Shown: in pieces, positions 45,936 through 57,710 of the stretch | How the letters are laid out: every line of letters starts with the position of its first letter | How positions within the stretch are numbered: position 1 is the stretch's first letter | Origin: Labia minor | Lineage: Eukaryota > Arthropoda > Insecta > Dermaptera > Spongiphoridae | NCBI GenBank assembly: GCA_963082975.1 | Contig: OY720344.1 | Span: 95,423,228-95,487,227 of the forward strand | Length of the DNA: 64,000 bases | Direction: 5' to 3' | Notes under the pieces: model-generated | The model's input: the letters and a program-made list of their open reading frames with translations, nothing else | Told to the model about the DNA's origin: nothing | Database searches by the model: none | Program-made: the position numbers and the translations under genes

Positions 45936-48434
45936 TTTATTTTCAAACACTCAGAAATAAACGATAAACTGTCGAATTCTACATACTATAGTCCATAATC
46001 TTATAGTAAGTTATAAATTAGAAAAATCATTATATTTCGATTTTTAAAGAAACAAAATAAATAAACTATAAATAGGTTTGTTAGTATAGAATATTTTTAT
46101 TGAAAAAATTACAATAGAAGTTGCACCCTCTATATAAATTTGAATTATTATATATATATATTAGTAAGAAAGAAAAAATTAGAATTCAGCAAAGAAGTCA
46201 ATGTTCTACTCAGGTAACGCCCAGCAAAAAAAAAAAGGAGAAAAGCTGATATGAATTCAGCAAAATTTTCAACATTATTATTAAAAAGAAACGAAAGAAT
46301 TAATATAATCGGCTTCGTGGAAGAATAGGAAAAAGCCAATGAAAACCGGAGGCGATTTCTGTATGACTACACGCGAAGTCAAAAAAAAATGTGTAAAAAA
46401 TTTAAGGCAAAAAAAAAGATCACTATCAAAAATTTTTAATAAAAATCATGGAAAATTATATAATTATAAACAATTAATTTCATGTAAGAGATATTCTTAA
46501 ATATTAAATATTAAATTTGTCAGATATTAATTACCTGTTATTTAATTAAAAAATATATTTAATATTGTAATATTTTCATTTGAAATTTAATTTATATTAA
46601 ACATATATTTATATTAAAAAAATGGTTTACAAAGAAAAAAAATGTTTGATTTAATATTTTATATACTTTTTTCTTGGCTTAAGTTAGAAGAGATTATAGC
46701 TTTGGTTTATAAAATATTAAAAAAATTATCAATTATCAAATTTATATATATGTATAGTTTTTGTTTTCAACGAACTGCTTGAATTTTTAATATTCTTATT
46801 TCTAATCCTTAGTAATGTTAAGCATAATGATTTCCTAAAAGAAAAAATACTAATTATTAATAAACACAGGTTACGTAGATTAAATAAAAAATATTTTAAA
46901 TACAAAATCCCTTTCTCTACATCTACAAGAGTTAATTTATTTTTAGGGTCAAAAAATAAAGCTGTCCCGAGGTATACTGTGTCCCAAGTTGAACCTCTAT
47001 ATTAATTATATTACTCAAAAGTCGATTTGATTATAGAAATTACTAATTATAATAATAAATGATGATAAATAACGTGGTTAAAAAATACTAATATTAGTAG
47101 TAATTATTTAAGCTATTATTATATTTTATTTAATTAAACTGCTTTTTTTTGTTTCAGTAAAGATTTGTTTCGTAGAACACGAACAGGAAACGAAAAGATT
47201 GAGAACCTACTAATTCCTAGACCTGAATGAAGTATATTGTTTGAACATGTTTAAATAACCGTTTCCGGCTTTTTATATGTTTGCCTAATGATTTTTGTAT
47301 ACCTGGACAGAAAAAAAATCTACTTAAAAGATATGATTAAAAAAAGTAAATATTGATGGTAAATAAAAATAAATAAATAAATGTATAGAGAATGAGGAAA
47401 ATATATTTTATTTATATATATAAACTATTAATTAATATCAGTCATTAAATTTTAAATTGTATATTTATATTCCAATCAGGTGAAATAATCTCAGTTTTAA
47501 TTTTGCACTTGCACATCATATATATATATATATATATATATGTGATCATTAGTAAAGACTTATATTAATTTATATAGAATTATTTAAACATTGAATGTAT
47601 TTAATCTGAGCTATATTATTTTATAAATAATTTTAAATTCTATAAATTTGCTATATATAATTTATTAATTTGCACTTTATAAACTAGTTTACAAGTTAAC
47701 ATAACTCGTTTAAATTGGAGATATTTAAAGTTCAAAATGTTTATTGTGGGGGAGGAGGACGAAAAGTACAGGTGGTTCCTGCCACACACCTAGACTTATA
47801 AATATTAATATTAATCAATAGAAATATTATAATTATTATTTTCAGATTTAATTCAAATATATTTCTTATATATATATATATATAATCAATCAAATTATAT
47901 AAAAAAGACTAAATTAATAAAAATTTTGAAAGGTTAGATACACAGAATAATAATGAAGAATTAAATAAAAAAAAATATAAAATGAAATTGATGAATAATT
48001 TTATTATCAGGTATTTTGAAAAATTCAATCCAAAAAAGTATTTCCGGTGAATCATAAGTACACACATAGCAACTTAACGTTAGTCATAATAAATTATTAA
48101 ATTGAAATAATAAATGTTATAAAAAAATAATCTATTTATACATTTTTTCGAGAAAGTAATCCTTATCCGAGTCATCAAGAAAGGATAAAATATTCTGTGT
48201 CCTCGAAAACATAATATGATCCAATCTAAATTAGATATATTATTTTTGTTATGCTATTTTATTTAAATATATAAGAATAGTAAATACAACTCTTCATAAA
48301 TTAAATTTCAAGATTATTTGATATGCTATTATTATTAATAGTAATATTAATAGTAGTAATATAGTGATAGTAATGGTTTGATCAGAGGTGTAACAATTTT
48401 AAAAAAAATACAACTATATTTAATATTTTTGGTA
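45936..48434. other. AT-rich stretch without recognised genes
   Basis: Low-complexity sequence with (TA)n at 47518-47541 and 47870-47884; a 63-codon minus frame at 46148-46339 has no homology. Nothing is supportable. Confidence 0.5.
47518..47541. repeat. (TA)n microsatellite
   Basis: An uninterrupted TA run of about 12 units. Confidence 0.95.
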
Positions 48435-48655
48435 AACCGAAAATTAGTGGAGCCTTTTGGTGGTCAAATAATAAAACATGGTAGCTAAATAGAAAATAAA
48501 TGGATTTATAAGCAAACTTTAATAATTTTTATCTCGAAAAGTAGAAGCGACCGCTACATACTTCTTAAGGAAAGTGTTTGGAATCAAAAAAGGAATCTAC
48601 TGGTAAAGTTTTATCAAAATTCATCATACATACATTAGATTAAACAATTACCATA
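48435..48655 (+). mobile_element. Family A fragment (right half only)
   Basis: Starts AAACCGAAAATTAGTGGAGC and continues CTTTTGGTGGTCAAATAATA through AATTTTTATCTCGAAAA to a diverged right arm. The left arm is absent and the sequence is more diverged than the two full copies. Confidence 0.65.
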
Positions 48656-48999
48656 TTTTTTTCTTATATAATTTAAATGTTTACTTATAAATAATTTAAC
48701 TTTAAAAGAAAATAGATCAAAATTTATTTTTGTCTAATATAATAAAAAAAAATTTATATATAAATTATAAGAATCCTTTGAATCGAAGAGACAATCACTT
48801 ATATACCACTATAATAGAAGATACAGATAAATAAAAATTATTTTAATGAATGGGTGATAAAATAAGAGTGAGTTATATCATCGGTAGTTTAAAATAGATA
48901 AAAATAGATTTAAAATAAAAAAAGGGGGATGGATCAAAGGAGTGTCTTTTGTTGAAAATAAACGCATTCTTGGCTATCGAAATTGTCTTAGGAGATATA

Positions 49000-49320
49000 T
49001 TAGTCTGAGATTTTTTCATGATCCAACCGGATGTCGTTGAAAATCAAGAGTCTGGTCTGGCAAATGGCCCGTGGCCAAACTGCCGAGGAGCGTACTGTCA
49101 TGGCATTCCATTAGCATTTGCAGGTTGCTTCGAAACCCCCACACCTCCCTCTTGCCCCTACTACTCTATAACACGCGTCAATTTCATCCTTCCTGTATCC
49201 TGTGCCCGTTTAGTCCGAGTTGTGCTCGATGAGCAAGCTATTCATATTCAGACAAACGGCTCAAGTGGAGGTGGGAATTTGTTCAAGGATATATAAGTGA
49301 AAAAGAACTGGCCGACCTCC
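49000..49320 (+). CDS. GC-rich island with a 92-codon ORF, unknown
   Basis: ATG at 49018 opens 92 codons to TAA at 49296: MIQPDVVENQESGLANGPWP, then NCRGAYCHGIPLAFAGCFET, a Pro/Cys-rich middle, and VLDEQAIHIQTNGSSGGGNL near the end. The frame fills a 300-bp GC-rich island exactly, which makes it one of the best protein candidates by composition. Five cysteines could suggest a secreted or zinc-binding product, but no signal peptide or motif is clear. The island also contains CATTCCATTAGCATTTGCA, reminiscent of TEAD and octamer sites, so it may be an enhancer. No homology. Confidence 0.25.
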
Positions 49321-50115
49321 TAGTTTTATTTCAATCTAGGATTTTTATTACTCACTATGTGAAAAAATTGTATATTATCAATATATCAAAAATTAATATA
49401 TATTTATTAATAATGGAAACATTTTAATAAATTATATAAAATAAAAATAAACTTAAAAAGATCTATTTTTATTTTAAAATCAATTAGGTTGATTGATAAA
49501 TTTGAATTATGAGCATTTCGATTGTTCCACCATCATCAGAATCTTGCTTATTCTCAAAGTGGTGATGAATATTTAATTTTTAAGTTATTAACGTATTATA
49601 ATCTTTAGTTAAAATGTTAGTTAATAAAGTTTGATATCTTTTAAAATTATTAATTACTTAAAATAAACTTGCCCAAATGTTAGAACGATAAGAACAAGAG
49701 AACAAGAACAAGAGATCAAATATCACTAAGTTCAAAAAATTAAATATATATAAAAATAAATATAACTATAATATAAAATATTATTTAAAATTAGAGTCAC
49801 AAAAATAGAAAAAATATTGATTATTATCTAAGATTATTTTTAGAGTTAGTACTTGAAAAAATAATTGAACAATATTATAAATGTTATAAATAATTTGAAA
49901 CCAAAATTAATTAAATGAAATTAAAAAAAAAAATTAATTAGTTAATATTATTAAGTTATATGTTATAATATAAATTTATATGTTAATTTCGATATATACT
50001 ATTTATATAGAAATTCAATAAATATTAATTTAATCCTATATTTACATATTCCAGATTATATAGCCGTGTATGAAATTAATTATATTTAATATTTTGAGGG
50101 ATTTAATTATATTAA

Positions 50116-50120
<5 letters not shown>
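49321..50120. other. AT-rich stretch without recognised genes
   Basis: Low-complexity sequence, including AACAAGA triplet-like repeats near 49690-49712 and (TA)n near the mariner insertion. Nothing else. Confidence 0.5.
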
Positions 50121-50146
<26 letters not shown>

Positions 50147-50668
50147 CACGAGGTTTGTTCAAAAGAAAAAGTGAATTTTGAATTATTTATTTATTCATCA
50201 ATATCCATTTTGTTCCCTTCAAAGTAATTCCCCTCAGATATAATGCACTTATGTGTGCTTCCAATTGTCGAGGTACTTCTTAAATGCGCTTTTCGGTATG
50301 GTCACCAGTTTGTTCTTTGATTCCAACTTTATCTCATCAATTGTGGCAAAACCCTTTCCTTTCGTTGGTCTCTTTAGTTTTGGGAATAGGAAGTCGCAGT
50401 GAGCCAAATCTGGTGAATACGATGTTTTTTTTAAAGCGCTTGTACCACTTATAAACATTTTAAGTGCGTTGGGGCATTTTATTCCATTATTAACGCAAAA
50501 TTTAATATAGATTCTTTGATCCATTTTTTAAGTAAAAAATCGAAGAACACACAAAAACATGACTATCTTTTTCAGTTGTCAAATCAAACAACTAATCAAA
50601 AATGGCTGATCATGTTAACCCATGAGAAACATATGTGTACCAACATAACAAAAAAAACAGACCTCGTG
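50147..50668 (-). mobile_element. Internally deleted mariner element with intact fused ORF
   Basis: The ends are inverted: CACGAGGTTTGTTC at the left and GACCTCGTG at the right. It is inserted in TA-rich DNA. On the minus strand an uninterrupted 91-codon frame (50524-50249) starts MDQRIYIKFCVNNGIKCPNA, the N-terminal helix region of mariner transposase. It then jumps to TSYSPDLAHCDFLFPKLKRP and FATIDEIKLESKNKL, the third catalytic Asp block and C terminus. The DNA-binding second helix-turn-helix and the first two Asp residues are deleted in frame. It differs in sequence from the element at 25394-25865, so it belongs to a separate mariner lineage. Confidence 0.85.
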
Positions 50669-51105
50669 TGTGTATATATATGATTAATAGTGAACTACTA
50701 ATATTATTACTAAACGCTTTAATTTAATTAGGAGTATTAACATTATTTGTTTATATATATATATATAAATATATATATAAATATTATGTTATATTTTTTA
50801 AAATAACTTTTATAAGCTAATAAACATTTACTTTAGTTATAGTATACATAAAATAATTCTTTTGTTTTTATAATTGTAAATATTTAAAAAAAATTGATAG
50901 TTGTTTGGTATCGTTGAAAACATCAGCTTTATGGCATTTAATATAATTATTTACAACTTGCCTGTGTGTATTTCTACAAACGAAATCATTTCTATTCTAT
51001 AATCTATAAGACAATTGATTCAATTGACTTTTATATAATTATTATAAAAAAAGGAGGTGTGTTTGGGAAAGAAGGGAGAATAAATAAATAAATAAATAGA
51101 GGTGT
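50669..51105. other. AT-rich stretch without recognised genes
   Basis: Low-complexity AT flank with (TA)n at 50753-50766; nothing is supportable. Confidence 0.5.
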
Positions 51106-51109
51106 GTGA

Positions 51110-51300
51110 GTAAAAAGATCCGTAAGAACGGATTTCAATCGGCCTGGAGTGGATATCAAAGAGAGAGAAAGGATGCAGATGTGCTGCTGGGTGGGGAGGG
51201 GAGATACTGCCTTCCTGCAGGAACTGTACTCGTCTGTCTGTCTGTCTATCCACAGGCGAACCTCTCTACCTGAGCTCATTTTTTCGGGGCCTTTTTTTTT
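51110..51300. other. GC-richer island with (TGTC)n
   Basis: Holds CAGATGTGCTGCTGGGTGGG, CTGCAGG and a TCTGTCTGTCTGTC run at 51231-51247. Overlapping minus frames (51020-51279) come from the repeat and T-rich flank and show no homology. The GTCY-type run may be a relic of a mini-me-like element. Confidence 0.22.
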
Positions 51301-51619
51301 TACTCATTGATATCCGAACTTGGAATAAATCAAAGTAGTCTGGAAACTCAACACCATCGAATTATGAAATACTTTTTTTTTTAAAAACCATGCTTCTTTA
51401 ATTATATATTTAATTCAATTATCATGGTTAAAACAAATATGGAGAATACAAAGTTTATTAGATGCTTTGATAGGTTAAATATAAATATTCATATTTAATA
51501 TTCACATGAAAAAAATATTTATAATAATTAAATTTATTAATATATATGTAACAAGAAAACAAAAAAAAATTATGTCAAATATAAAAAAAAAATTGATTTT
51601 TATTCATATGGTTTTGTGT

Positions 51620-51650
<31 letters not shown>

Positions 51651-51887
51651 CCATCAAGGGGTTTATTTGTTTTGTGATGTTTTACATAATTTATAATTCG
51701 AAAAGATTGAAAGAAAAGAAAGAATGATATGCATGAATTTGTAAATGAGAATTGTACAATTATAATAAAATAATAATGTAATTACTCAGAAGGAATTCAA
51801 GAGAAACTATTAATAATAAAAATAAAAATAGTTATATTATTTAAATATTACAATTTAAATTCATGGATGACATAATTTATCAGTGAC

Positions 51888-51920
<33 letters not shown>

Positions 51921-52081
51921 CTCCCGTAAGGTTTCAATGGATGACATTGGGAACACATTTAAATTTGTTTAAAAATAAATCTCTTCCTTATTGCATGCAT
52001 AGTGACATTCTTTATCTATAATTTGGATTTTCGTCTTATGTAATCTATATTATTATCCTATGTTATTATACCAGCAAAAAT

Positions 52082-52121
<40 letters not shown>

Positions 52122-52124
52122 TTT
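51301..52124. other. AT-rich stretch with microsatellites
   Basis: (TA)n at 51620-51641, (AAT)n at 51899-51920 and a long (TA)n at 52085-52117. The 73-codon frame at 51506-51727 is AT-driven. No gene. Confidence 0.55.
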
Positions 52125-52390
52125 GTATTTTTGAAATCTTAAACCGCTCGAAAGATTTTTTTGAAATTCATACTATAGATAAGCCATACTTTTCTGTCTA
52201 GGGGTGCATTAATACGTACGTTTAAGGGCTGTATGTTTTATGACTAATTTAATTTATGTTCTTTTAAATTATTTGAACGGTGTTCGATGAACCGGGTATT
52301 AATATTACCATCCAAACCCTATAATAAGGAATAATTTTTTTTAGAGACCGAGCGGTGACTCGGTAAACCAGGTACTAAATATTATAAGGT
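52125..52390 (-). repeat. Family C/D repeat, copy with both modules
   Basis: The left part (AAACCGCTCGAAAGATTTTT, GCCATACTTTTCTGTCT, ACGTTTAAGGGCTGTATG) matches 53226-53640. The right part, in reverse complement, is ACCTGGTTTACCGAGTCACC and GGGTTTGGATGGTAATATTA, matching the modules at 6424-6832. It therefore links the two repeat groups as parts of one larger element. Confidence 0.6.
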
Positions 52391-52529
52391 TTAATTTCAA
52401 AAAAATCATGAAAAATGGAAGAAAAATGATAAAGAGAAATTATCATTAAAAATATAAATTAAACTTTAAATGTATACTTTAATGATAAATAAATGTTTAA
52501 ATAGATTTTTGTAATCATGTCATACTAAT

Positions 52530-52720
52530 ATCACGTAGGAGTCATTAAATTGGTAATCTTAAAAAATACCATTTTTATAATTGTCATTTTTGGCTGTTGT
52601 TGGTATGGATAAAAAAAGGGTAGGTGGTGTTGTGAAACGAGGGATGAGAAAATCGACACTAGTTTGATTTGATTCGCTGAAGCAGAGGTAGCATGGTCCC
52701 CTGAGGCGCTCTCCATAAAT
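52530..52720 (-). other. GC-richer island, possible first exon
   Basis: On the minus strand ATG at 52716 opens MESASGDHATSASANQIKLV and on to 52531. The first 25 codons are protein-like and the rest is AT-driven; a donor-like CTA|GTGTCG falls between. No homology; promoter or exon is unresolved. Confidence 0.15.
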
Positions 52721-53225
52721 AAAAATTAATAATTTGGTACAATTTTTAAGATTTCTATTCAGAATGATGAGAGTAAATTTATCTTAGGTACTATTTGTAG
52801 AAAACCTATTTCATTTTCTAAATATCCAATCATATATTTATTAAAATCAAATCAAATAAAATTAAAATAAAAATATTTAATAAAATAACTAATAATCTAA
52901 TAAAAATATAAATAAAGCAAAATAAAAAAATAATAAATAACACTAAAAATAATAATTTGATTTTTATTAATAGATTTAAATTGATTAATTAGCTTAATAC
53001 ATATATTTACAGAAGTAATCTATACAATAAAAAAAAAATTTTTAATGAGTTTTAGATTGTTAATATACTATTTAATGTTGAATTTTAATTTAAGATTGTA
53101 ATATAGATCATTATTTAAGGTACTTCTTAAGATATTTGTTAGCTACATTGATTAATTAATCTTTAAAAATATGAATTTTATAGATGTGATTTTTCATTTT
53201 ATTTGTCAAAACAATTTTTTTTTTT
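52721..53225. other. AT-rich stretch without recognised genes
   Basis: A-rich low-complexity DNA; nothing was recognised. Confidence 0.5.
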
Positions 53226-53720
53226 AAATATTAAACCACTTTAAGGATTTTTTGGAAATTCACACCATAGATAATTTTTACCGACCGACGATAGTAAGGG
53301 AGGTATTGTTATAAAGAAAAATCGATCTATATTGGTCTCAGCCTCGGGAAAAATCATCTTTGTTAGTTTTTTATTAATTTAAAATAGGAATTTTAATAAT
53401 AATAAACACGCCGGCAGGGCTTCCTTAAATACGAAATATTATAAATAAAATAAAATTAAAAATATTTATTTTGTAATCAAATTAGGAAATATATATTATT
53501 TTATATCCACAGGCCATACTTTTCTGTCTTTCAGTTCATTAATACATACGTTTAAGATCTGTATGTTTTATGACTATTTTTTTTAAATGTATGTTCTTTT
53601 AAATTTATTTGAATTGTTTCATATATTTTGTCGTTTATTTATTTTGAATAATAATCTTAATGTTAAATATTCATAGTTCCTAAGGAATATTTTTTTTAAA
53701 GTACCAGGTACTTTATATTT
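53226..53720 (-). repeat. Family C/D repeat copy interrupted by family B
   Basis: TTAAACCACTTTAAGGATTT to CCATAGATA (53226-53273) and GCCATACTTTTCTGTCTTTC onward (from 53512) are the two halves of the element intact at 52125-52265. They are split by a family B fragment at 53278-53508. The right side ends AAAGTACCAGGTACTTT. Confidence 0.65.
53278..53508 (-). mobile_element. Family B fragment nested in a family C/D copy
   Basis: Starts TTTACCGACCGACGATAGTA, the reverse complement of the family B right end. It jumps after about 40 bp to CCTCGGGAAAAATCATCTTT (the region between the CRE pair and the first internal repeat), so the core and microsatellite are deleted. The host repeat resumes at GCCATACTT. 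Confidence 0.65.
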
Positions 53721-55150
53721 AAAATACATTTTTGTTTAAAGATAACAGATATAAATAAAATTTTGATCGTTTCAAGATGATGACGTTTTTTTTATAGAAT
53801 AGGTTGATCTATTAAGTCTTTTAAAGACTATTTTGATTAGGAAGATCAGATTTTGAGTTATCAATTAATGAAACATATAAAGTTAATTTACTAAAATTTC
53901 TTTATATTTTTAATGCAATATAATAGATGTTATAAAAAAGAACATATAAATAATTATGGTTTTTAAATCAACAATAAAAAAAAATGAATTGGAAAATGTA
54001 AAAAGAAAAGGGTGCATAAAAAGGTAAATAAATAGAAATGGGTTTTGTTTTTTAAATGAAGCCAAAATAATTAATATCAAAATAGGAACCTCTGGAGTGA
54101 TTCAATTATTTTTTTTTTCATTATTTTTTTATTCATATAAATGCTCTTACTAAACCCCATTTATAATTGACTTTTTATGTATATGTATACATAATAATTA
54201 TAACTGAACAAAATTCAATCTAAACAAAAAGAATACAACAAATATTCAATTTTTTTTTTAATCACACTTGTGATGAAATTATAATTATTATAAATAAATA
54301 TAAAAAATTCAAAAGTAGTTCTAGAATATATATATATATATATATAAATTTAAAATTTTTTTCTTTTTAATTAATCTCATCGTATGAATTTCAATAAAAA
54401 ATATATATTCATAATAAGACGTTCACTAATTATTTTTTTAAATAAACAAGATGCTTTACCAATTTCACCCCCACCCAAAATTTATATAAATATAAGTGTT
54501 TAGGTCTAAGTTATTCTCACACTATTATTATTTTCCACAAGTTTGTATTAATTGCATTTGACAGTTTGACCTCAATGTAAGTTTAATAATTTGATTTAAG
54601 ACTTCTCACCATAAATATTTCAGGTGATAATTGGATTATCATGTTTTAAAAGCATATATATATTTATGTTGATATGGAATTTATCAAACTTTTTATTGAT
54701 CTTACTTAAAAGGACAGAGATTAAAAGTATTTTTTTTTTCATTAATAAAAATATCTCCTATGATTTTATACAAATATTTCATTCTTCACTAAAACAAACC
54801 ACCAAATCAATTAAATAAATGTTCCAAACTCTCTAAAAAAACAATAAATCAATCAAAAATAAATTAAATAATAATAATATATTATTAAACTTGTTGAAAA
54901 TTTATAATGCTCAAAAACATTTATAATATATCAATTTTTTTTTAAATATATTTATTTAAAGCGAATTAAAATATTTAAGAGAATACATTTGTCCTGAATT
55001 AATATAATAATAATAAAAAATTGCTATTGGGTTGAATTTTTTATAAGTCAATATTGTCAAAATGTTTTTTTTTTAATTATTTAAATTTGTCTTTTTTTTA
55101 TTAAATAATAATTATTATTATTATTAAATATTTATTTATTATAAATATGA
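53721..55150. other. AT-rich stretch without recognised genes
   Basis: Low-complexity sequence with (TA)n at 54328-54345; a 64-codon AT-driven frame at 54624-54818 has no homology. Nothing is supportable. Confidence 0.5.
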
Positions 55151-55252
55151 AAGAAAATCAAAAATATTGTTTCATTACCCAGGCAGAGTGTGAGTATTTA
55201 ATTGTGAACTAAGTTATGTCAGATATTAATAAAAAAAAATAAATCATATAAC

Positions 55253-55560
55253 TTACCAGTATAAAAGATAGAAATTTAAATAGTCGAGTGTGTTGCAATT
55301 GTAACACTAATTATTCACAAATGCAAGCTCTTGGATTTATTTTTTTCAATTTGGTTATTCACTTCACACGTTCGATTGATTCAATTAATTCTTCACTCAT
55401 TCATTCAATACACAAAAGATTTCAATAAAATAAAATCAATAAACAAATTCACTAATAATTGAATAGAACCAAGAACACATGCAAAATTGGAAGCAAATGA
55501 ATAAGCGACTAAAGGAAAATGAAAATAAAATAAAAAAAAGAAAGAAGAGGGATGAAAAAA
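55253..55560 (-). other. Possible untranslated first exon upstream part, minus strand
   Basis: On the minus strand a strong donor CTG|GTAAGTTAT lies at 55256/55255. The 300 bp before it, back to the CpG-rich island, have no long frame but contain few very long A/T runs. Together with the NRF1-bearing island this could be a 5' untranslated exon of a minus-strand gene, perhaps UTX. Speculative. Confidence 0.15.
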
Positions 55561-55830
55561 ATGAACCTAAGGGCGCGCAAGTGAACTAAGGGCTGCGCCA
55601 GGCACGAGAGCTGGCAGCGTTCTAGTCGGCCTAGCGAAGGCGCCAAAGGGCGCGGGGGACGGAAGAGGGGCAATGTATCGTGGTGGGGTTAACCAATGCG
55701 CATGCGCATACAATGCACGCGTACGCACACGCATAGCACGTCGCAGGGATAAATACAAACATTGATGTTGTAAAGGATGGGTGACTACATACCATACCGA
55801 TGCGATACCTCTTCTCTGTCAATTTCATCT
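55560..55830. promoter_or_regulatory. CpG-rich island with perfect NRF1 palindrome
   Basis: This is the most CpG-dense part of the window (GGGCGCGCAAG, AAGGCGCCAAAGGGCGCG, ACGCGTACGC). TGCGCATGCGCA at 55697-55708 is a perfect NRF1 (insect Ewg) consensus palindrome, a common feature of housekeeping promoters. Overlapping open frames on the minus strand are a by-product of high GC. Direction is unknown; a donor at 55255 on the minus strand favours transcription to the left. Confidence 0.45.
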
Positions 55831-57055
55831 GGTTTCAGGGTATATTTTTATTTTTTATTTTCATAGGATAAAAATGAAAATAAACCTACGGAAACAGACG
55901 TTTTCGTTTGTTTACAGAGTAAATAAAAAGGAAATGTCCTAGGAATCGAATAAGTTTTGTCTTTTATACATTTAAAAAAAACTCACATATTTGCATTTAG
56001 ATATAAGACAAATAGTCATTTGGATAAATATTTTTGGATAAAAAAATTACTTTACAAGCATTAAAAATACCATTTGAATATAGAATTATAAAAAAAAATA
56101 AAACGGTTGTACTGCTATGATTATTAAAAGGAACTATAGTTATAAAAGAAAAAAAATTAAAATACAAAACTTGGCATCTTGTTATAGAAATGTGAGATAT
56201 TTTAAATATTTTTTTCTTATAAATTAGCTAAAAACTTCTAAAGGAAGGGGTTAATTGTTTTTTTCAAATAAAATATTTTTAATTTTAAATCCAACTTTCA
56301 ATATATGATTATATTTTGATCTTTTAATAAATTAGCACAAAATCACACCAATTCCATGGATATTTTTGAAGATATTAATAAAAAGAAATAATAAATTCTA
56401 ATTAATAATTAAATATCAAACCAAAATCTCTAAAAAAAAACTAAAATAAACTGATATTTTTACGGTTATGCAATTTTAATATCATATTAATATGAGTTAA
56501 ATATCTAATCTAAATATAAATATTTTATGAAAAGGGATATGTTAATTAAATGTAATAAAAAATTAAAATTTCATTTCATATGATTTAATAGTGTCAAGAT
56601 ATAATAAAAAAAATATTATACTATTTGACTAATTTACATATAAAAATTCAATGTTTTTAAATCTTAAAAAAAAAAGTTAATTGATTGGTGAACAGGTAGG
56701 ATTTTTTTTTAATTCTTGCAAAACTGGGGTGCATTAATAATATATATAAATTATTGCATTTAGACGTTTAAATTAAACCTATTTAGCATTTCATTTAAAT
56801 TAAATCAATTAAATATATGATAATACAAATTAATGATAAATGAATAAAAAAAAAAGAAAAAAAATAGAAAATTATGAATTTGTTAAATTTATAAATTATT
56901 TAATAGAAGATAAAAATTAAAAAAAATCGTATCTTTATAATTAAGTACTTAAGAAAAAAAAAACTGGAAGGGGGAGAGTGTGAGTTAAAAATTATGAGAG
57001 TGGTTGAGAGTAAAAAAAAAAGTTTCCCCGGAAGGAAAGAATTTGTTTTAATCTG
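55831..57055. other. AT-rich stretch without recognised genes
   Basis: Low-complexity A- and T-rich DNA; nothing was recognised. Confidence 0.5.
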
Positions 57056-57059
57056 AAAG

Positions 57060-57370
57060 TGAAGATCTGTGAAGGGCGATTCACGCAAAGTGGCAATGGC
57101 CGTGCCTGAATTGTTTTAATAATGAGGTCATCGGATGACAAGCTCTATTAAGTAGAGACTCGTTATTATTTTGGACCTTATATAATCCTTATTGGTATTT
57201 TTAAATGCGACCACGTGTCTTTTTAAAAGGACCACGGCCGGTGCTGTCATGAGATGCCGGCCCACTGTTGCCACGTCGTCCACCGTGCGGGAGTTCAATA
57301 GCTAGGCGGTGATGACGTCATCATCGTCAATCCGCCAAAATTAGGGCTCCTCCCAAGCGTCCACCAAACT
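57060..57370. promoter_or_regulatory. GC-rich island with CRE palindrome and CACGTG
   Basis: CACGTG at 57212, CACTGTTGCCACGT at 57263 (also at 45706) and the 14-bp palindrome TGATGACGTCATCA at 57310-57323 enclosing a perfect CRE. GGCGG on its left and CCGCC on its right (57306/57331) extend the dyad loosely. No convincing frame. It is a good candidate for a bZIP/bHLH-bound enhancer or promoter. Confidence 0.4.
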
Positions 57371-57668
57371 TCCCCAAAACTTTAGATATTTTGTGTATAT
57401 ACATGAAGTGCACTAAATATAAATATTACAAAATTGAAAAAAATATTTAACAAATTAGCATACAAAAAAAAACTTACTCAAAGTCATTCATAAAATTTGA
57501 AAATTTTAGTTTAAATAAAAATTAAACAATAAATAAATAAATAAATAAACTAACATTTAAATATGTTGAATAAATTTAAATTTTGTAAAATAAAAATATA
57601 CTAATACTTAATATAGCGCGCTCACATAAACACACACAATTATAGATTTTAAAAAAATTGACGTAAAT

Positions 57669-57710
57669 GACGTCTATAGACGTCGGGTACTTTTGATATC
57701 TATCGACGTC
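57669..57710. repeat. GACGTC palindrome cluster
   Basis: GACGTCTATAGACGTC at 57669-57684 is a perfect 16-bp palindrome. A third GACGTC lies at 57705, and TGACGTAAATGACGTC overlaps its left side. The surroundings are AT-rich without an island. It may be a bZIP-type site array or a palindromic TE end. Confidence 0.4.

Noticed and set aside
51020-51279. Two overlapping minus frames
   Set aside because: Built from the TGTC repeat and T-rich flank; no homology.
55567-55828. Two overlapping minus frames rich in Ala, Arg and Pro
   Set aside because: By-products of the CpG-rich island; both frames differ and neither resembles a protein.
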